Shown one piece after another: positions 57,296-64,000 of a DNA stretch of 64,000 bases. The DNA comes from Hyphomicrobiales bacterium. GTDB taxonomy: Bacteria > Pseudomonadota > Alphaproteobacteria > Rhizobiales > Beijerinckiaceae. The notes under the pieces are model-generated. The model ran no database searches. It was not told the origin of the DNA and worked only from the letters and a program-made list of their open reading frames with translations. The stretch covers positions 62,001-126,000 of the forward strand of contig JAGXAM010000007.1 of the NCBI GenBank assembly GCA_019075905.1, read 5' to 3'. A program made the translations under genes and the position numbers. How positions within the stretch are numbered: position 1 is the first letter of the stretch; each line of letters opens with the position of its first letter.

Positions 57296-58368
57296 CACGC
57301 CAATCCTTTGGGCAGCAGCACACTGAAGCGCGCCGGGTGCCTTATGTCACCCGCCCGCACACCGGCGCTTGCGCCGGTGCCGAAAAATATATCAGCCCGC
57401 GCCGGGCCGACAATAGCCGAGCCGGTGTCCTGCGCCAGCATCAGCTTCCCGAACGCCTCGGGCGCAGGCGTGCGCCAGGGCAGGTCAGCCTCGATGATGA
57501 AGGGCAGGCCATAACTGAACAATGTCCTGTCAACCGCAATCGATAGCAGCGGCTCCAGCGGCAGACCCGCGCCACCTATGGGGCCGGCCTCATCTGGCAG
57601 GCTGTCATCGATGGCAAAAAACACAAATGATTCATTGCGGTGCAATAGCGCCGCACCAGCCTCGCCCTCGTTCAGCCCGGCCTGCCGCAGCCATTGTTTG
57701 AGCGTCGCCAGCGACATGTCGCGTTCAGCTATGGCACCGCTCTCGATCAGGATGCGTCCGATCGACGTATAGGGCCGGCCATTGCGACCGGCATAGGTCA
57801 GGCGCAGGCGCCGCCCGTCGGGCAGAACCACCCGTGCCGACCCCTGCACTTGAATGAGAAAGGCTTCGGCGCGATCGGCCACATAGACCAGAGCCTCGCC
57901 AGGCGTCGCAGGCCGGGCTTCGATCTCGCGGCGGGTCGGGTAGGGCAGCACAGCGCCAAGATCGGCAGGCCGCGCCCGCAGCGCGGTCGAAGCGCTGCTG
58001 ACGGGCTGCAGGGTTCCCGGCACTTCCGGCTCGTAATAGCCGGTCAGCAAGCCCATGCCGCCGGGCGATCCAGTCACAATGTGATGCGGCTCGAAATTGC
58101 TTTCGAGCCATGCGCGCGCCGCTGCTTCGTCGGCCGGCAGGCCGGCCGCCACAAGGCTGCGGCAAAATGACACAAAGGCCGGATCGGCTGCCACAGCCTC
58201 GCGCAACGCGGGGCGGCCTTCGGCAAGGGCGGCCGCCTGACGCGCCCAGACCGCGGCAAATGCCAGCGCATCATCGCGCGCCGCAGGCGGCATGGCCGCC
58301 CAGTTACCGCGGGCAAGCCCACCGCCCTTGGCCGCGAGCCGCGCTGCCAGATCTGCACCAAATCCCAC
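57295..58368 (-). CDS. mltA: Membrane-bound lytic murein transglycosylase A-like protein, no signal peptide
   Basis: MltA family enzyme (357 residues) that cleaves peptidoglycan glycan chains to 1,6-anhydro ends. Family blocks: LLTGYYEPEVPGT, AFLIQVQGSARVVLPDG, RNGRPYTSIGR, SFVFF and the C-terminal 3D region LAQDTGSAIVGPARADIFFG with catalytic Asp. The N terminus (MGFGADLAARLAAKGGG) is not a signal peptide or lipobox, and an in-frame stop lies only nine codons before the GTG start, so none can be gained by moving the start. It follows the Tim44-like gene after 24 bases. Confidence 0.86.
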   Translation of the reverse strand: MGFGADLAARLAAKGGGLARGNWAAMPPAARDDALAFAAVWARQAAALAEGRPALREAVAADPAFVSFCRSLVAAGLPADEAAARAWLESNFEPHHIVTGSPGGMGLLTGYYEPEVPGTLQPVSSASTALRARPADLGAVLPYPTRREIEARPATPGEALVYVADRAEAFLIQVQGSARVVLPDGRRLRLTYAGRNGRPYTSIGRILIESGAIAERDMSLATLKQWLRQAGLNEGEAGAALLHRNESFVFFAIDDSLPDEAGPIGGAGLPLEPLLSIAVDRTLFSYGLPFIIEADLPWRTPAPEAFGKLMLAQDTGSAIVGPARADIFFGTGASAGVRAGDIRHPARFSVLLPKGLA

Positions 58369-58392
58369 GAGCGCCCCCGACTTGCTCCGCTC

Positions 58393-59091
58393 TCAGCCTT
58401 GTGGCCCGGTCGCCACCAGCCGCCAGTTGAGGTCACGCGCCGTGACATCGCGCGCATAGGTCCAAGTGTCATGCGCATGATGGATGGCATCGGCACTGCC
58501 GGCGATCACGCTACCGGCCTTGTCGCGGGTCACGGTGATCATTTCCGCCGCAATTTCGAGCGTCAGCTGCGCGACATTGCCCTGGATTTGCGCATGGGTG
58601 ATCGTCTGCTCATCGAGCGAAATGAAGGTCAGCGAATTGACCTCACCGGCTGCCGCACGCATATCCAGATTGCGGACAAAATCATTGTAAACATCTGTTG
58701 AGCAGAGGTTTTTAAGGGTCTTGCGGTCGCCTTCGGCAAAAGCCTTGACGATCATTTCATAGGCAACCCGCGCGCCTTGCAGGAAAGCCTTCGGGTCAAA
58801 TTCCGGATCGCGGGCGGCAATGGCATCGAGCCCCTGCCACAGCGCCGAATCGGGCTGCGCATAGGCCTGCCAGCGTGCCGGATCGGCCAGCGCCGGTTGC
58901 TGGACGGGGACCGGTGCCGCGCCGGGCAGCACGGTGACATTGGAACCCTGGCTGGCACCGCCGAGATCGCGGGGCATGGCGCGCGGATAGGACGTGCCGG
59001 GCGGTGGTTCATTGCCGGTGCGATAGCCCAGCACCAGCCACAGGCGCCACAACACGAATGCGGCCACCGCCGCCAAAATCAACGTTGTCAT
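58393..59091 (-). CDS. Tim44-like domain protein
   Basis: Membrane-anchored protein of 232 residues: an N-terminal transmembrane segment (about 3-21, LILAAVAAFVLWRLWLVLG), a Pro/Ala-rich linker and a Tim44/TimA domain (about 90-232, DPEFDPKAFLQGARVAYEMIVKAFAEGD). In mitochondria Tim44 tethers Hsp70 to the import channel; the bacterial role is less clear. ATG at 59091; the frame opens at 59127. Divergent from fxsA, and head of a six-gene minus-strand run to cytochrome b561. Confidence 0.88.
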   Translation of the reverse strand: MTTLILAAVAAFVLWRLWLVLGYRTGNEPPPGTSYPRAMPRDLGGASQGSNVTVLPGAAPVPVQQPALADPARWQAYAQPDSALWQGLDAIAARDPEFDPKAFLQGARVAYEMIVKAFAEGDRKTLKNLCSTDVYNDFVRNLDMRAAAGEVNSLTFISLDEQTITHAQIQGNVAQLTLEIAAEMITVTRDKAGSVIAGSADAIHHAHDTWTYARDVTARDLNWRLVATGPQG

Positions 59092-59185
59092 CTCATCATT
59101 CCCAAATTGCCGGCAGCGGGGCGTCAATCATGCACCGCCAACCATACCTGCCGGTTCCACCTTGCACTGAGGCCGTGCCTTCATC

Positions 59186-59209
59186 ATATCATATAGGATA
59201 TCATATAGG
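59186..59209. repeat. Perfect tandem 12-bp repeat (ATATCATATAGG x2)
   Basis: Two exact head-to-tail copies, AT-rich against the local GC background, about 53-77 bases upstream of fxsA. The 12-base period is close to one helical turn, as for paired protein sites. Confidence 0.6.
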
Positions 59210-59223
59210 CGTGATTTCACGCC
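59208..59223. promoter_or_regulatory. 16-bp perfect palindrome GGCGTGATTTCACGCC
   Basis: Arms GGCGTGA and TCACGCC with a 2-base centre, overlapping the end of the tandem repeat by two bases. Good candidate operator for a dimeric regulator between the divergent genes. No regulator can be named. Confidence 0.5.
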
Positions 59224-59262
59224 ATAACATGGCGATGACGCCAAGTTGAGAGCAATTTTGCG

Positions 59263-59739
59263 ATGATGCTGAACGATCAGCCCTTGCGGCGTCCACCGCT
59301 CCTGTTTGGCGGTTTTCTCCTGTGGACGCTGGCTGAAATCGTCACCTTCGTGTTCGTCGTTCACCAGATCGGCCTGTTTGGCGCCATTTTGCTGCAAGTG
59401 CTGGTGAGCCTCATCGGCATCCGGCTGCTGCGCGCCCTTGGCCTGCAGGCGGGCCTGCACCTGCGCCGCGTGCTGGAGCGTGACACCCCGGCCGATGGCG
59501 TGATGCTGCACGGCATGCTGGCAGCCCTCGGTGCCCTGTTGATGATCGTGCCCGGCTTTGTCTCCGATCTTGTCGGCATGGCTTTGTCCGCGCCCTCGCT
59601 GCGCCAGATGCTGGCCGGGCGCTTAGGCGGCATGCCAGGGAGCCGGACCGCGCCGGACATGATCGACCTCGCCCCGCACGAATGGTCACATGTGGAACCG
59701 GGCCCCTGGCCGCGCAGTAACGAGCCACGCGATCCATGA
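59263..59739 (+). CDS. fxsA: FxsA family membrane protein
   Basis: Inner-membrane protein of 158 residues. Three or four hydrophobic segments (about 14-33, 37-57, 82-104). The FxsA pattern FLLWTLAEIVTFVFV, then LLQVLVSLIGIRLL and MIVPGFVSDLVGMAL is clear. The E. coli homologue suppresses phage T7 exclusion by F; the normal role is unknown. It sits beside secB, as in Caulobacter-like origin clusters. Confidence 0.87.
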   Translation: MMLNDQPLRRPPLLFGGFLLWTLAEIVTFVFVVHQIGLFGAILLQVLVSLIGIRLLRALGLQAGLHLRRVLERDTPADGVMLHGMLAALGALLMIVPGFVSDLVGMALSAPSLRQMLAGRLGGMPGSRTAPDMIDLAPHEWSHVEPGPWPRSNEPRDP

Positions 59740-59860
59740 GCTACCTCAACCGGCTTGTGAGGGGTGCGTTTCCGTGATACCGCACTGCCCGTTCGCGCAG
59801 CGCTGGTGGAGGTGCATCACGACGCGAATTGACGCTCCATTCTGACCTATAGGGACTGAC

Positions 59861-60358
59861 ATGAACGATAATCCGGCCAATGGTGCCGCCAACCCGGCTG
59901 CGGGTCCGCAATTGCAGGCCCTGGCGCAATATACCAAGGACCTGTCCTTCGAGAACCCCAATGCGCCGCGCTCGCTGGGGCCGCAGGAAAAGGGCCCGAA
60001 CATCCAGATTCAGGTCAATGTCGGTGCCAAGCAGGTGAGCGAGACCGATTTTGAGGTCAATCTTCTGCTCGAAGGCTCGGCCGGCGCAGGCGCCGATACG
60101 TTGTTCAAGTTCGAGCTCGATTATGCCGGCTTGTTCCGCCTGACCAATTTCCCGGCGGATCAACTGCACCCGGTCGTCATGATCGAATGCCCGCGCCTGC
60201 TGTTTCCCTTCGCCCGGCAGATCCTTGCCGATGCCGTGCGCTCCGGTGGTTTCCCGCCGCTGTTTCTCGACCCGATCGATTTTCACGCGCTCTACCTGCA
60301 GAACGCCCAGACCCAGCAGGATGCCGGCGCGGCCTCAGCCCTGCAACGCCCGCAATAA
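59861..60358 (+). CDS. secB: Protein-export chaperone SecB
   Basis: Tetrameric cytoplasmic chaperone that delivers preproteins to SecA; 165 residues. Typical blocks: [21 protein letters not shown]-like ([15 protein letters not shown]) and [29 protein letters not shown]. Follows fxsA after 121 bases; convergent with dnaQ with a 52-base gap. Confidence 0.97.
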   Translation: MNDNPANGAANPAAGPQLQALAQYTKDLSFENPNAPRSLGPQEKGPNIQIQVNVGAKQVSETDFEVNLLLEGSAGAGADTLFKFELDYAGLFRLTNFPADQLHPVVMIECPRLLFPFARQILADAVRSGGFPPLFLDPIDFHALYLQNAQTQQDAGAASALQRPQ

Positions 60359-60410
60359 CAGCGCCCAATAACAGCGCCCATGTGACGATGCGAAGCCGAG
60401 CTTCGCGCCG

Positions 60411-61091
60411 TCATGTATCGAGATATTGGCGCCACAGCGCTGTTGCGCCCATTTCGGCAATGAAGGCGGCGTGGGCGGCGCGCTCTGCCTCGGTCAGGCG
60501 CGATGGCAATGGTTCGCTGCGCCGCGCCGTGCCGACCTGCACCGCCGCCTGCACCACGCTCGCCAGACCCAGTGCCGTCTGGCGTTTGCCGGTCAACTCG
60601 GCATAGACATCCGCCAGAATTTCCGCATCGATCAGGGCCCCGTGCTTGGAGCGTTTCGAAGTATCGACGCCAAGCCTGGCGCTGAGCGCATCGAGATTGT
60701 TCGGCATGCCCGGAAAGCGACGGCGTGCCAGCGCCAGCGTATCCGTGACCCGCGCCATATCGAGCAGCGGCTTGCCAATCCGCGCCAGCTCTGCATTCAG
60801 GAAGCGCATGTCGAATTCGGCATTGTGGATCACCAGCTGCGCATCGCCGACAAAGGCCAGAAATTCATCGGATTCCTGTGCAAACAACGGCTTGTCGGCG
60901 AGAAACTCTTCTGACAATCCATGCACCTGAAACGCACCATCCGGCATATCGCGCTGCGGATTGAAATAGCGGTGCCAGGTCTTGCCCGTGGCAATCAGAT
61001 TGACCAGCTCGACACAGCCGATTTCCACAAGCCGGTCGCCCTTTTGCGGATCGAGGCCGGTCGTCTCGGTATCAAGCACGATCTCACGCAT
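60411..61091 (-). CDS. dnaQ: DNA polymerase III epsilon subunit (3'-5' proofreading exonuclease)
   Basis: Proofreading exonuclease of the replicative polymerase; 226 residues. DEDDh motifs: DTETTGLDP (Asp7, Glu9), HNAEFDMRFLN and HGALIDAEILADVY. The C-terminal part carries the segment that binds the alpha subunit. The frame opens at 61202 inside coaE; the ATG at 61091 (MREIVLDTETTGL) is right and comes 4 bases after the coaE stop. Confidence 0.96.
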   Translation of the reverse strand: MREIVLDTETTGLDPQKGDRLVEIGCVELVNLIATGKTWHRYFNPQRDMPDGAFQVHGLSEEFLADKPLFAQESDEFLAFVGDAQLVIHNAEFDMRFLNAELARIGKPLLDMARVTDTLALARRRFPGMPNNLDALSARLGVDTSKRSKHGALIDAEILADVYAELTGKRQTALGLASVVQAAVQVGTARRSEPLPSRLTEAERAAHAAFIAEMGATALWRQYLDT

Positions 61092-61095
61092 GGTT

Positions 61096-61680
61096 TCACT
61101 GTCCGGCAAGGGCCCGCAGCAGCCTTTGCACCGCGCGGCGGGTTGGTTCAACGCCGCTCCCGGTATCCAGCACGAAATGGGCGCGGCGACGCTTTTCCGC
61201 ATCGGGGAGCTGCTGCGCCATTATGGCCTTGAACCGCGCCAAATTCATGCCCGGACGCGCCAGAACGCGGTGCTTTTGCACAGATTTCGGCGCACTGACG
61301 ACGATGATGACATCGACCAGGGCTTCGCCGCCGGTCTCGAACAGCAAGGGAATGTCGAGCACGACCAGCGCGGCACCCTTGCGGCGCTGCTCGTCCAAAA
61401 ACAAATCACGCTGGTGCGCCACCAGGGGATGGATCAGCGCCTCAAGCCGGCGCAGCGCCGCAGCATCACCCAGCACCGCCCGCCCCAGTGCGGTGCGGTT
61501 GACCCCCTGGGGGCCGGTGGTGCCGGGAAAAGCGGCCTCGATCAGCGGCGCAGCCTCGCCGGCATAGAGCCGGTGCACCACGCCATCGGCATCATGCACC
61601 GCAATGCCGGCTTCCCGGAAGAGCCCGGCGGTCGTCGATTTGCCCATGCCGATCGAACCGGTCAGCCCCAGAATCAGCAT
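61096..61680 (-). CDS. coaE: Dephospho-CoA kinase
   Basis: Last enzyme of coenzyme A synthesis; 194 residues. P-loop GLTGSIGMGKST (5-16), followed by DADGVVHRLY, HPLVAHQRDLFL and VLDIPLLFETGGEALVD. Its place between maf and dnaQ is conserved in alphaproteobacteria, but aroE, which often lies between maf and coaE, is missing. Confidence 0.95.
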   Translation of the reverse strand: MLILGLTGSIGMGKSTTAGLFREAGIAVHDADGVVHRLYAGEAAPLIEAAFPGTTGPQGVNRTALGRAVLGDAAALRRLEALIHPLVAHQRDLFLDEQRRKGAALVVLDIPLLFETGGEALVDVIIVVSAPKSVQKHRVLARPGMNLARFKAIMAQQLPDAEKRRRAHFVLDTGSGVEPTRRAVQRLLRALAGQ

Positions 61681-61706
61681 GGTTCAGGCCCCCGTTCCGT
61701 CATCGG

Positions 61707-62327
61707 TCATGACATCATGAAACCGGCTGCTCGCAGAAAACCCAGCAGGGGCAGCAGCGGCAATCCGAGAATCGTCGAATGATCGCCCTCGATTTTGTCA
61801 AAAAGCTGAATGCCATAGCCTTCGATCTGATAGCCGCCGACGCTGCTCAGGGCCTTGTCGCCGACCTTGTCGAGATAAAGTTCGAGGAAAGCCTCACCCG
61901 GCATCCGCATGGTCAACCGCGCGACGCTGGCATCCGCCCACAGGCGCTGGCCATCACGAAACACCGCCACCGCCGAAACCAGTTCATGGACCGGCGCCGC
62001 CGCCAGCGCCATCAGCTGTGCTTTTGCAGCCTTCCTGTCTCTTGGCTTGTGCAGCAAGCTGTCCCCCAGAACCAGCACCTGGTCGGCACCGATCACAACA
62101 TGCCCCTGATGGCGCCGCGAGACCTCAGCCGCCTTGGCACCGGCAAGCGCCCCCGCGAGCGCGGCGGGCTCATGGGTTACCATATCGGCCTCCAGCGCCC
62201 GCTCATCGACATCGGGAGCAACGGTCAGCGGTTTCAGTCCGGCAGATTGTAGCAGCGTCAGCCGCGTCGCGCTTTGCGACGCGAGGATCAACGGCCGTTC
62301 ATGGCACCAGAAATCGCTGCCGCTCAC
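61707..62327 (-). CDS. maf: Maf family nucleotide pyrophosphatase
   Basis: House-cleaning nucleoside-triphosphate pyrophosphatase of 206 residues; relatives hydrolyse dTTP, UTP or modified nucleotides. Motifs: [18 protein letters not shown], the Asp of VIGADQVL and the C-terminal [27 protein letters not shown] pattern in part. GTG start overlapping the PPSR stop by four bases. Confidence 0.93.
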   Translation of the reverse strand: MSGSDFWCHERPLILASQSATRLTLLQSAGLKPLTVAPDVDERALEADMVTHEPAALAGALAGAKAAEVSRRHQGHVVIGADQVLVLGDSLLHKPRDRKAAKAQLMALAAAPVHELVSAVAVFRDGQRLWADASVARLTMRMPGEAFLELYLDKVGDKALSSVGGYQIEGYGIQLFDKIEGDHSTILGLPLLPLLGFLRAAGFMMS

Positions 62328-63157
62328 GCCTGCACCATGAATTTCATGCGATGCGCGCCATAAAGATCAATGACCGCCGCCGCCGTCTCCTCGATGGAGC
62401 GACGGCTGACATCAATCACCGGCCAGCCATATTCCGCAAAAAGACGCCGGGAATGAGCGATTTCCTCATTGACGGCCATGCGGTCAACATAAGGCGTCTC
62501 ATGATCGGCATTCAACGACAGCAGGCGATTTTGCCTGATCTGAATGATCCGCTCCGCTGAAGCCACCAGCCCGACAATGAGCGGACGGCGCACCTTGGTG
62601 ACAGCAGATGGCAAGGGAACGCCCGGCACCAGCGGCACATTCGCGGTCTTGTAGCCGCGATTGGCGAGATAGATGCTGGTGGGTGTCTTTGACGTGCGGC
62701 TGATGCCGAGCAGCAGGATATCGGCTTCTTCGAGATGCTCGTGCTGTTGGCCATCATCATGCATCATGGTGAAGTTCAGCGCGTCAATCCGCTTGAAATA
62801 ATCGGCATTCAGCAGATGTTGCGCGCCGGGTCGTGGCGTTGCCGCCGTGCCGAGATAGGCGTTGAACAAGCCAAGGATCGGCTGCAGCACCGACAGGCAC
62901 GGCGCACCGAGTTCGCGGCACGCGGCCTCCAGCAGCGCCGTCAAATCGGCATCAACCAGCGTGAACAGCACGATGCCGGGCGAGGTCTCGATTTCGCGAA
63001 ACACGCGTTCGAGCTGGGATTTATTGCGCACCATCGGGTATATATGCTCGATCGAGCCAATGCCCTGAAACTGCGCCCCGACCGCGCGCGAAATCGCGAT
63101 CAGCGTCTCACCGGTCGAGTCTGACACGAGGTGCAGATGAAAATAGTTTCGACTCAC
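62324..63157 (-). CDS. PPSR family bifunctional kinase/phosphotransferase (DUF299)
   Basis: Regulatory kinase/pyrophosphorylase of 277 residues, the family that phosphorylates and dephosphorylates PEP synthase or pyruvate phosphate dikinase. N-terminal [11 protein letters not shown]-loop [11 protein letters not shown] (151-161) and C-terminal [19 protein letters not shown] start. It flanks the proposed origin gap; in Caulobacter the mapped origin lies between hemE and the gene I take to be the homologue of this one. Confidence 0.92.
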   Translation of the reverse strand: MSRNYFHLHLVSDSTGETLIAISRAVGAQFQGIGSIEHIYPMVRNKSQLERVFREIETSPGIVLFTLVDADLTALLEAACRELGAPCLSVLQPILGLFNAYLGTAATPRPGAQHLLNADYFKRIDALNFTMMHDDGQQHEHLEEADILLLGISRTSKTPTSIYLANRGYKTANVPLVPGVPLPSAVTKVRRPLIVGLVASAERIIQIRQNRLLSLNADHETPYVDRMAVNEEIAHSRRLFAEYGWPVIDVSRRSIEETAAAVIDLYGAHRMKFMVQA

Positions 63158-63556
63158 GATATCGCCTCTTGTCCCCGTTCTTCACAAACCACGTCTCGGC
63201 CCTTGTGGGAAGACGGGAGAAACCGGGTCGCTGCTGCCCGGCCCTGTGCAAAAGCTGGACAGCCGCGAAATTTCGTCCCCATGCGACATCATGCGCATGG
63301 CAGGCGGTGGAAAATTGTGGATTGCGGGGTTCCTCTCCTTATACAGGGCTCATGATTTGCCTATAGCTTTCATAACTCTATGAATTTGCTGAATTTTTCA
63401 AAATCATCAACACGCTGGTGATAAAGTCTCCCGCCATCATAAGCAGGAATTGCGGCTGTTTAAGATGTGCAGGCGGCTGGATTAACGCAAAAGGGTGCTC
63501 TAACAAGAGCCTTAATAAAAAGATTCAAGGAAGTTTTTTTAGCGCAGGGGCGATGG
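63158..63556. other. oriC: Putative chromosomal replication origin (hemE-PPSR gap)
   Basis: 399-base non-coding gap, AT-enriched from about 63345 to 63430 and 63500 to 63545. DnaA-box-like 9-mers, each within one or two mismatches of TTATNCACA: TTCTTCACA (63178-63186), TGTGCAAAA (63245-63253), TGTGGATTG (63316-63324) and TGGTGATAA (63416-63424). Two GANTC methylation-type sites (63151, 63522) and a perfect inverted repeat TTCATA/TATGAA (63369-63384) are also seen. Position between hemE and PPSR and the parABS genes in the window support it. No consensus-perfect DnaA box was found. Confidence 0.5.
63369..63384. repeat. Inverted repeat TTCATA-4-TATGAA in the origin gap
   Basis: Perfect 6-bp arms with a 4-base centre, inside the most AT-rich part of the gap. 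It could be part of the unwinding region or a regulator site for hemE. Confidence 0.4.
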
Positions 63557-64000
63557 TTGCGGAAATTTCTTGAAACGCTTTCTGGCCGCAGTCCTTCTTC
63601 GCCACCAGTCTGGATGATGCGGCAGGCCGGGCGCTATCTGCCGGAATACCGGGCCTTGCGGGCGCAAGCGCCATCATTTCTGGAATTTTGCTACAATCCC
63701 GACCTCGCGACCGAGGCGACCTTGCAGCCGGTCCAGCGCTTCGGCTTTGATGCCGCTATTCTGTTCAGCGACATTCTGGTGGTGCCTGATGCACTCGGCC
63801 AGCGGGTCAGCTTTGAGACTGGCGAGGGTCCGCGCCTTGAGCCGATTACCGATGACAGCGGGCTTGCCGCCTTGCAGGATCACCTTGATCTGACCCGCCT
63901 CGCCCCGGTGCTTGAAACGGTGCGGCGAGTGCGGGCAGGGCTCGCCGATGACAAGGCGCTCATCGGCTTTTGCGGCGCTCCCTGGACGGTGGCAAGCTAT
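63557..64000 (+). CDS. hemE: Uroporphyrinogen decarboxylase, 5' part (runs off the window)
   Basis: Haem-pathway enzyme decarboxylating uroporphyrinogen III to coproporphyrinogen III. The first 148 codons are present: [17 protein letters not shown] with the catalytic-site Arg residues, [18 protein letters not shown] with the active-site Asp, and [11 protein letters not shown] at the edge. There is no ATG at the right place; TTG at 63557 gives a normal N terminus and has GGGG 6 bases upstream. The gene is truncated only by the window end. Confidence 0.9.
   Translation, partial: MRKFLETLSGRSPSSPPVWMMRQAGRYLPEYRALRAQAPSFLEFCYNPDLATEATLQPVQRFGFDAAILFSDILVVPDALGQRVSFETGEGPRLEPITDDSGLAALQDHLDLTRLAPVLETVRRVRAGLADDKALIGFCGAPWTVASY

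Larger units (their letters stand above)
59092..59262. other. Divergent promoter region between Tim44-like and fxsA genes
   Basis: 171 bases. It contains a perfect tandem 12-bp repeat (59186-59209) that runs into a 16-bp palindrome (59208-59223). It must drive both the minus-strand run and fxsA. TATAGG within each repeat could double as a -10 element. Confidence 0.5.

Noticed and set aside
55883-57514. 543-codon open frame on the plus strand
   Set aside because: Antisense to the PfkB kinase, Smr and MltA genes, all of which carry clear motifs.
63458-63486. CtrA-like TTAA pair in the origin gap
   Set aside because: The TTAA elements are not separated by the 7 bases required for a CtrA site.
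63496-63509. Hairpin GCTCT/AGAGC before hemE as a terminator
   Set aside because: Only five pairs and no U tract next to it on either strand.

Overview
This 64 kb window is a dense, high-G+C bacterial chromosome segment with about 58 protein genes, no rRNA or tRNA that I can see, and no IS element, prophage or CRISPR array. Gene orders point to an alphaproteobacterium: ppiD-trpE-trpG-trpD-trpC-moaC-moeA; parB-parA-rsmG-mnmG-mnmE...rho; PPSR-maf-coaE-dnaQ facing secB and fxsA; and a Tim44-like gene, mltA and smr. Cysteine-free L31 and the DUF2794 and DUF4167 families agree with this. The DUF255 thioredoxin-fold gene between mnmE and rho, and an acid-tolerant-style gene set, lean towards Rhodospirillales/Acetobacterales, but an ExoR-like protein and DUF4167 also fit Rhizobiales. 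I do not claim a genus.

Layout. 0.3-5 kb: an L,D-transpeptidase with a very basic tail, purU, and a three-gene operon (SDR, nitrilase-like amidase, HSL-type esterase). 5-7.2 kb: rpmE, rplS, leuC. 7.2-12 kb (minus): DUF2794, DUF4167, prmC, htpG, then a probable small RNA with an intrinsic terminator upstream of htpG. 12.3-16.2 kb: msrP, fabI, typA. 16.5-25.5 kb: the chromosome partition and tRNA-modification block parB, parA, rsmG, mnmG, mnmE, a divergent DUF255 gene, and rho, with three parS-like sites. 25.9-34.2 kb: a six-gene galactoside import and hydrolysis operon (ABC binding protein, two permeases, GH36, ATPase, GH42). 34.3-42 kb: ppiD, trpEGDC, moaC, moeA. 42-52.9 kb: an acyltransferase, xth, an ExoR-like Sel1 protein, ilvD, a family 5 binding protein, rpoN, lptB, a dienelactone hydrolase and a ureohydrolase. 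53-55.6 kb: dapB, gpmA, cytochrome b561, YceI. 55.7-63.2 kb: PfkB kinase, smr, mltA, Tim44-like, fxsA, secB, dnaQ, coaE, maf, PPSR. 63.2-63.6 kb: an AT-enriched gap that I propose as the replication origin, followed by the 5' part of hemE.

How it works together. The right edge (PPSR | gap | hemE) matches the arrangement around the mapped origin of Caulobacter. The parABS components (ParA, ParB and three near-consensus parS palindromes) lie about 40 kb away, so the window is probably origin-proximal. The galactoside operon is the clearest accessory element. It sits between rho and ppiD, separates the par block from the hemE origin block together with other genes, and has operator-like palindromes but no regulator gene of its own.

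Many long open frames here are antisense or off-frame shadows, as expected at this G+C. Several starts are non-ATG: purU uses ATG, but mnmE, htpG, dapB, GH36, moeA and PPSR appear to use GTG, and hemE appears to use TTG.
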